DNA of 7,104 bases from the NCBI GenBank assembly GCA_024762485.1, contig JANTHH010000142.1, positions 1 to 7,104 of the forward strand, given 5' to 3'. The first letter of the stretch is position 1. Each line of letters opens with the position of its first letter. The DNA is from Chromatiales bacterium. GTDB lineage: Bacteria > Pseudomonadota > Gammaproteobacteria > Chromatiales > Chromatiaceae. Shown one piece after another: positions 6,921 through 7,104 of this stretch. A program made the position numbers and the translations under genes. The notes beneath the pieces were generated by a model. That model was not told the DNA's origin. It made no database searches and was given only the letters and a program-made list of their open reading frames with translations.

Positions 6921-7104
6921 ATGCCACTAGCCAAGGGATTTCTGCGCCGCTTTATGCCGGTCGGGCTGGATGACCTGTCACTGGACGTGACAGAAGCTCA
7001 CTGGCGTATTGCACCGGCGACGGCACAACCGCTGCGGGGCTGGTATCTGCTCGAACTCGCGGTCGATCTTGCCGATGTGCGCAAGCTGGATCTCTGCCTG
7101 GTCG
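6921..7104 (+). CDS. Unrecognised protein, N-terminal 61 residues only (3' end outside window)
   Basis: An ATG at 6921 opens a frame that runs without a stop to the window edge; the upstream in-frame stop is TAG at 6870-6872 and there is no other start codon between. A weak purine stretch (GCGAGA, 6911-6916) serves as the only ribosome-site candidate. A second in-frame ATG at 6954 is a possible alternative. The protein begins MPLAKGFLRRFMP, with a basic start, then shows an alternation suggestive of beta strands around GWYLLELAVDL and the following residues. There is no signal peptide or clear membrane helix in this part. Codon use resembles the neighbouring genes, and an extended -10 promoter lies upstream. 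I do not recognise the family. Confidence 0.7.
   Translation, partial: MPLAKGFLRRFMPVGLDDLSLDVTEAHWRIAPATAQPLRGWYLLELAVDLADVRKLDLCLV

Noticed and set aside
5809..6930. A 373-codon open frame on the plus strand, opposite argG
   Set aside because: It is antisense to a fully conserved argG and has low-complexity composition (strings of Leu, Gly, Ala, Asp, Val) expected from GC-rich reverse-strand codons. No domain is seen.

Overview
The window reads as ordinary chromosome from a GC-rich gammaproteobacterium. Coding density is high, intergenic gaps are short, and the lineage-typical families are a c-di-GMP GGDEF/EAL protein, a methyl-accepting chemotaxis protein, a YbgA-type DUF523-DUF1722 protein and a roughly 400-residue ArgG. 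A motile, flagellated lifestyle is suggested by the chemoreceptor and by a FliA-like promoter in front of it. The exact genus cannot be read from the sequence. I see no mobile element, CRISPR array, tRNA or rRNA.

Layout. (1) Positions 1-2367, plus strand: the 3' part of a membrane-bound sensor with HAMP, PAS, GGDEF and EAL domains; its 5' end lies before the window. (2) Positions 4121-2371, minus strand: a tight two-gene unit, first a DUF523-DUF1722 protein (TudS/YbgA-like), then 5 bases later a stand-alone CinA-N/MoaB-like protein. This unit converges on the GGDEF/EAL gene with only 3 bases between the stop codons. (3) Positions 4201-5388, plus strand: a chemoreceptor with two membrane segments but almost no periplasmic part, divergent from the DUF523 gene across a 79-base promoter region. 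(4) Positions 5413-5438: a perfect palindromic terminator shared by the chemoreceptor and the convergent argG. (5) Positions 6681-5461, minus strand: argG, argininosuccinate synthase. (6) Positions 6682-6920: a divergent promoter region with good -10 elements on both strands. (7) Position 6921 to the window end, plus strand: the first 61 codons of a protein I do not recognise.

How the genes relate. The GGDEF/EAL protein and the chemoreceptor both belong to environmental sensing and motility control, but they are separate transcription units. The DUF523-DUF1722 and CinA-like pair is the only clear operon and the least understood part of the window. Its first protein carries the three-cysteine pattern of the [4Fe-4S] desulfurase TudS, and its partner carries a molybdopterin-binding fold. 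ArgG is a housekeeping enzyme of arginine synthesis. No fully new system is evident; the best leads are this small operon, the chemoreceptor without a sensor domain, and the overlapping promoters between them.
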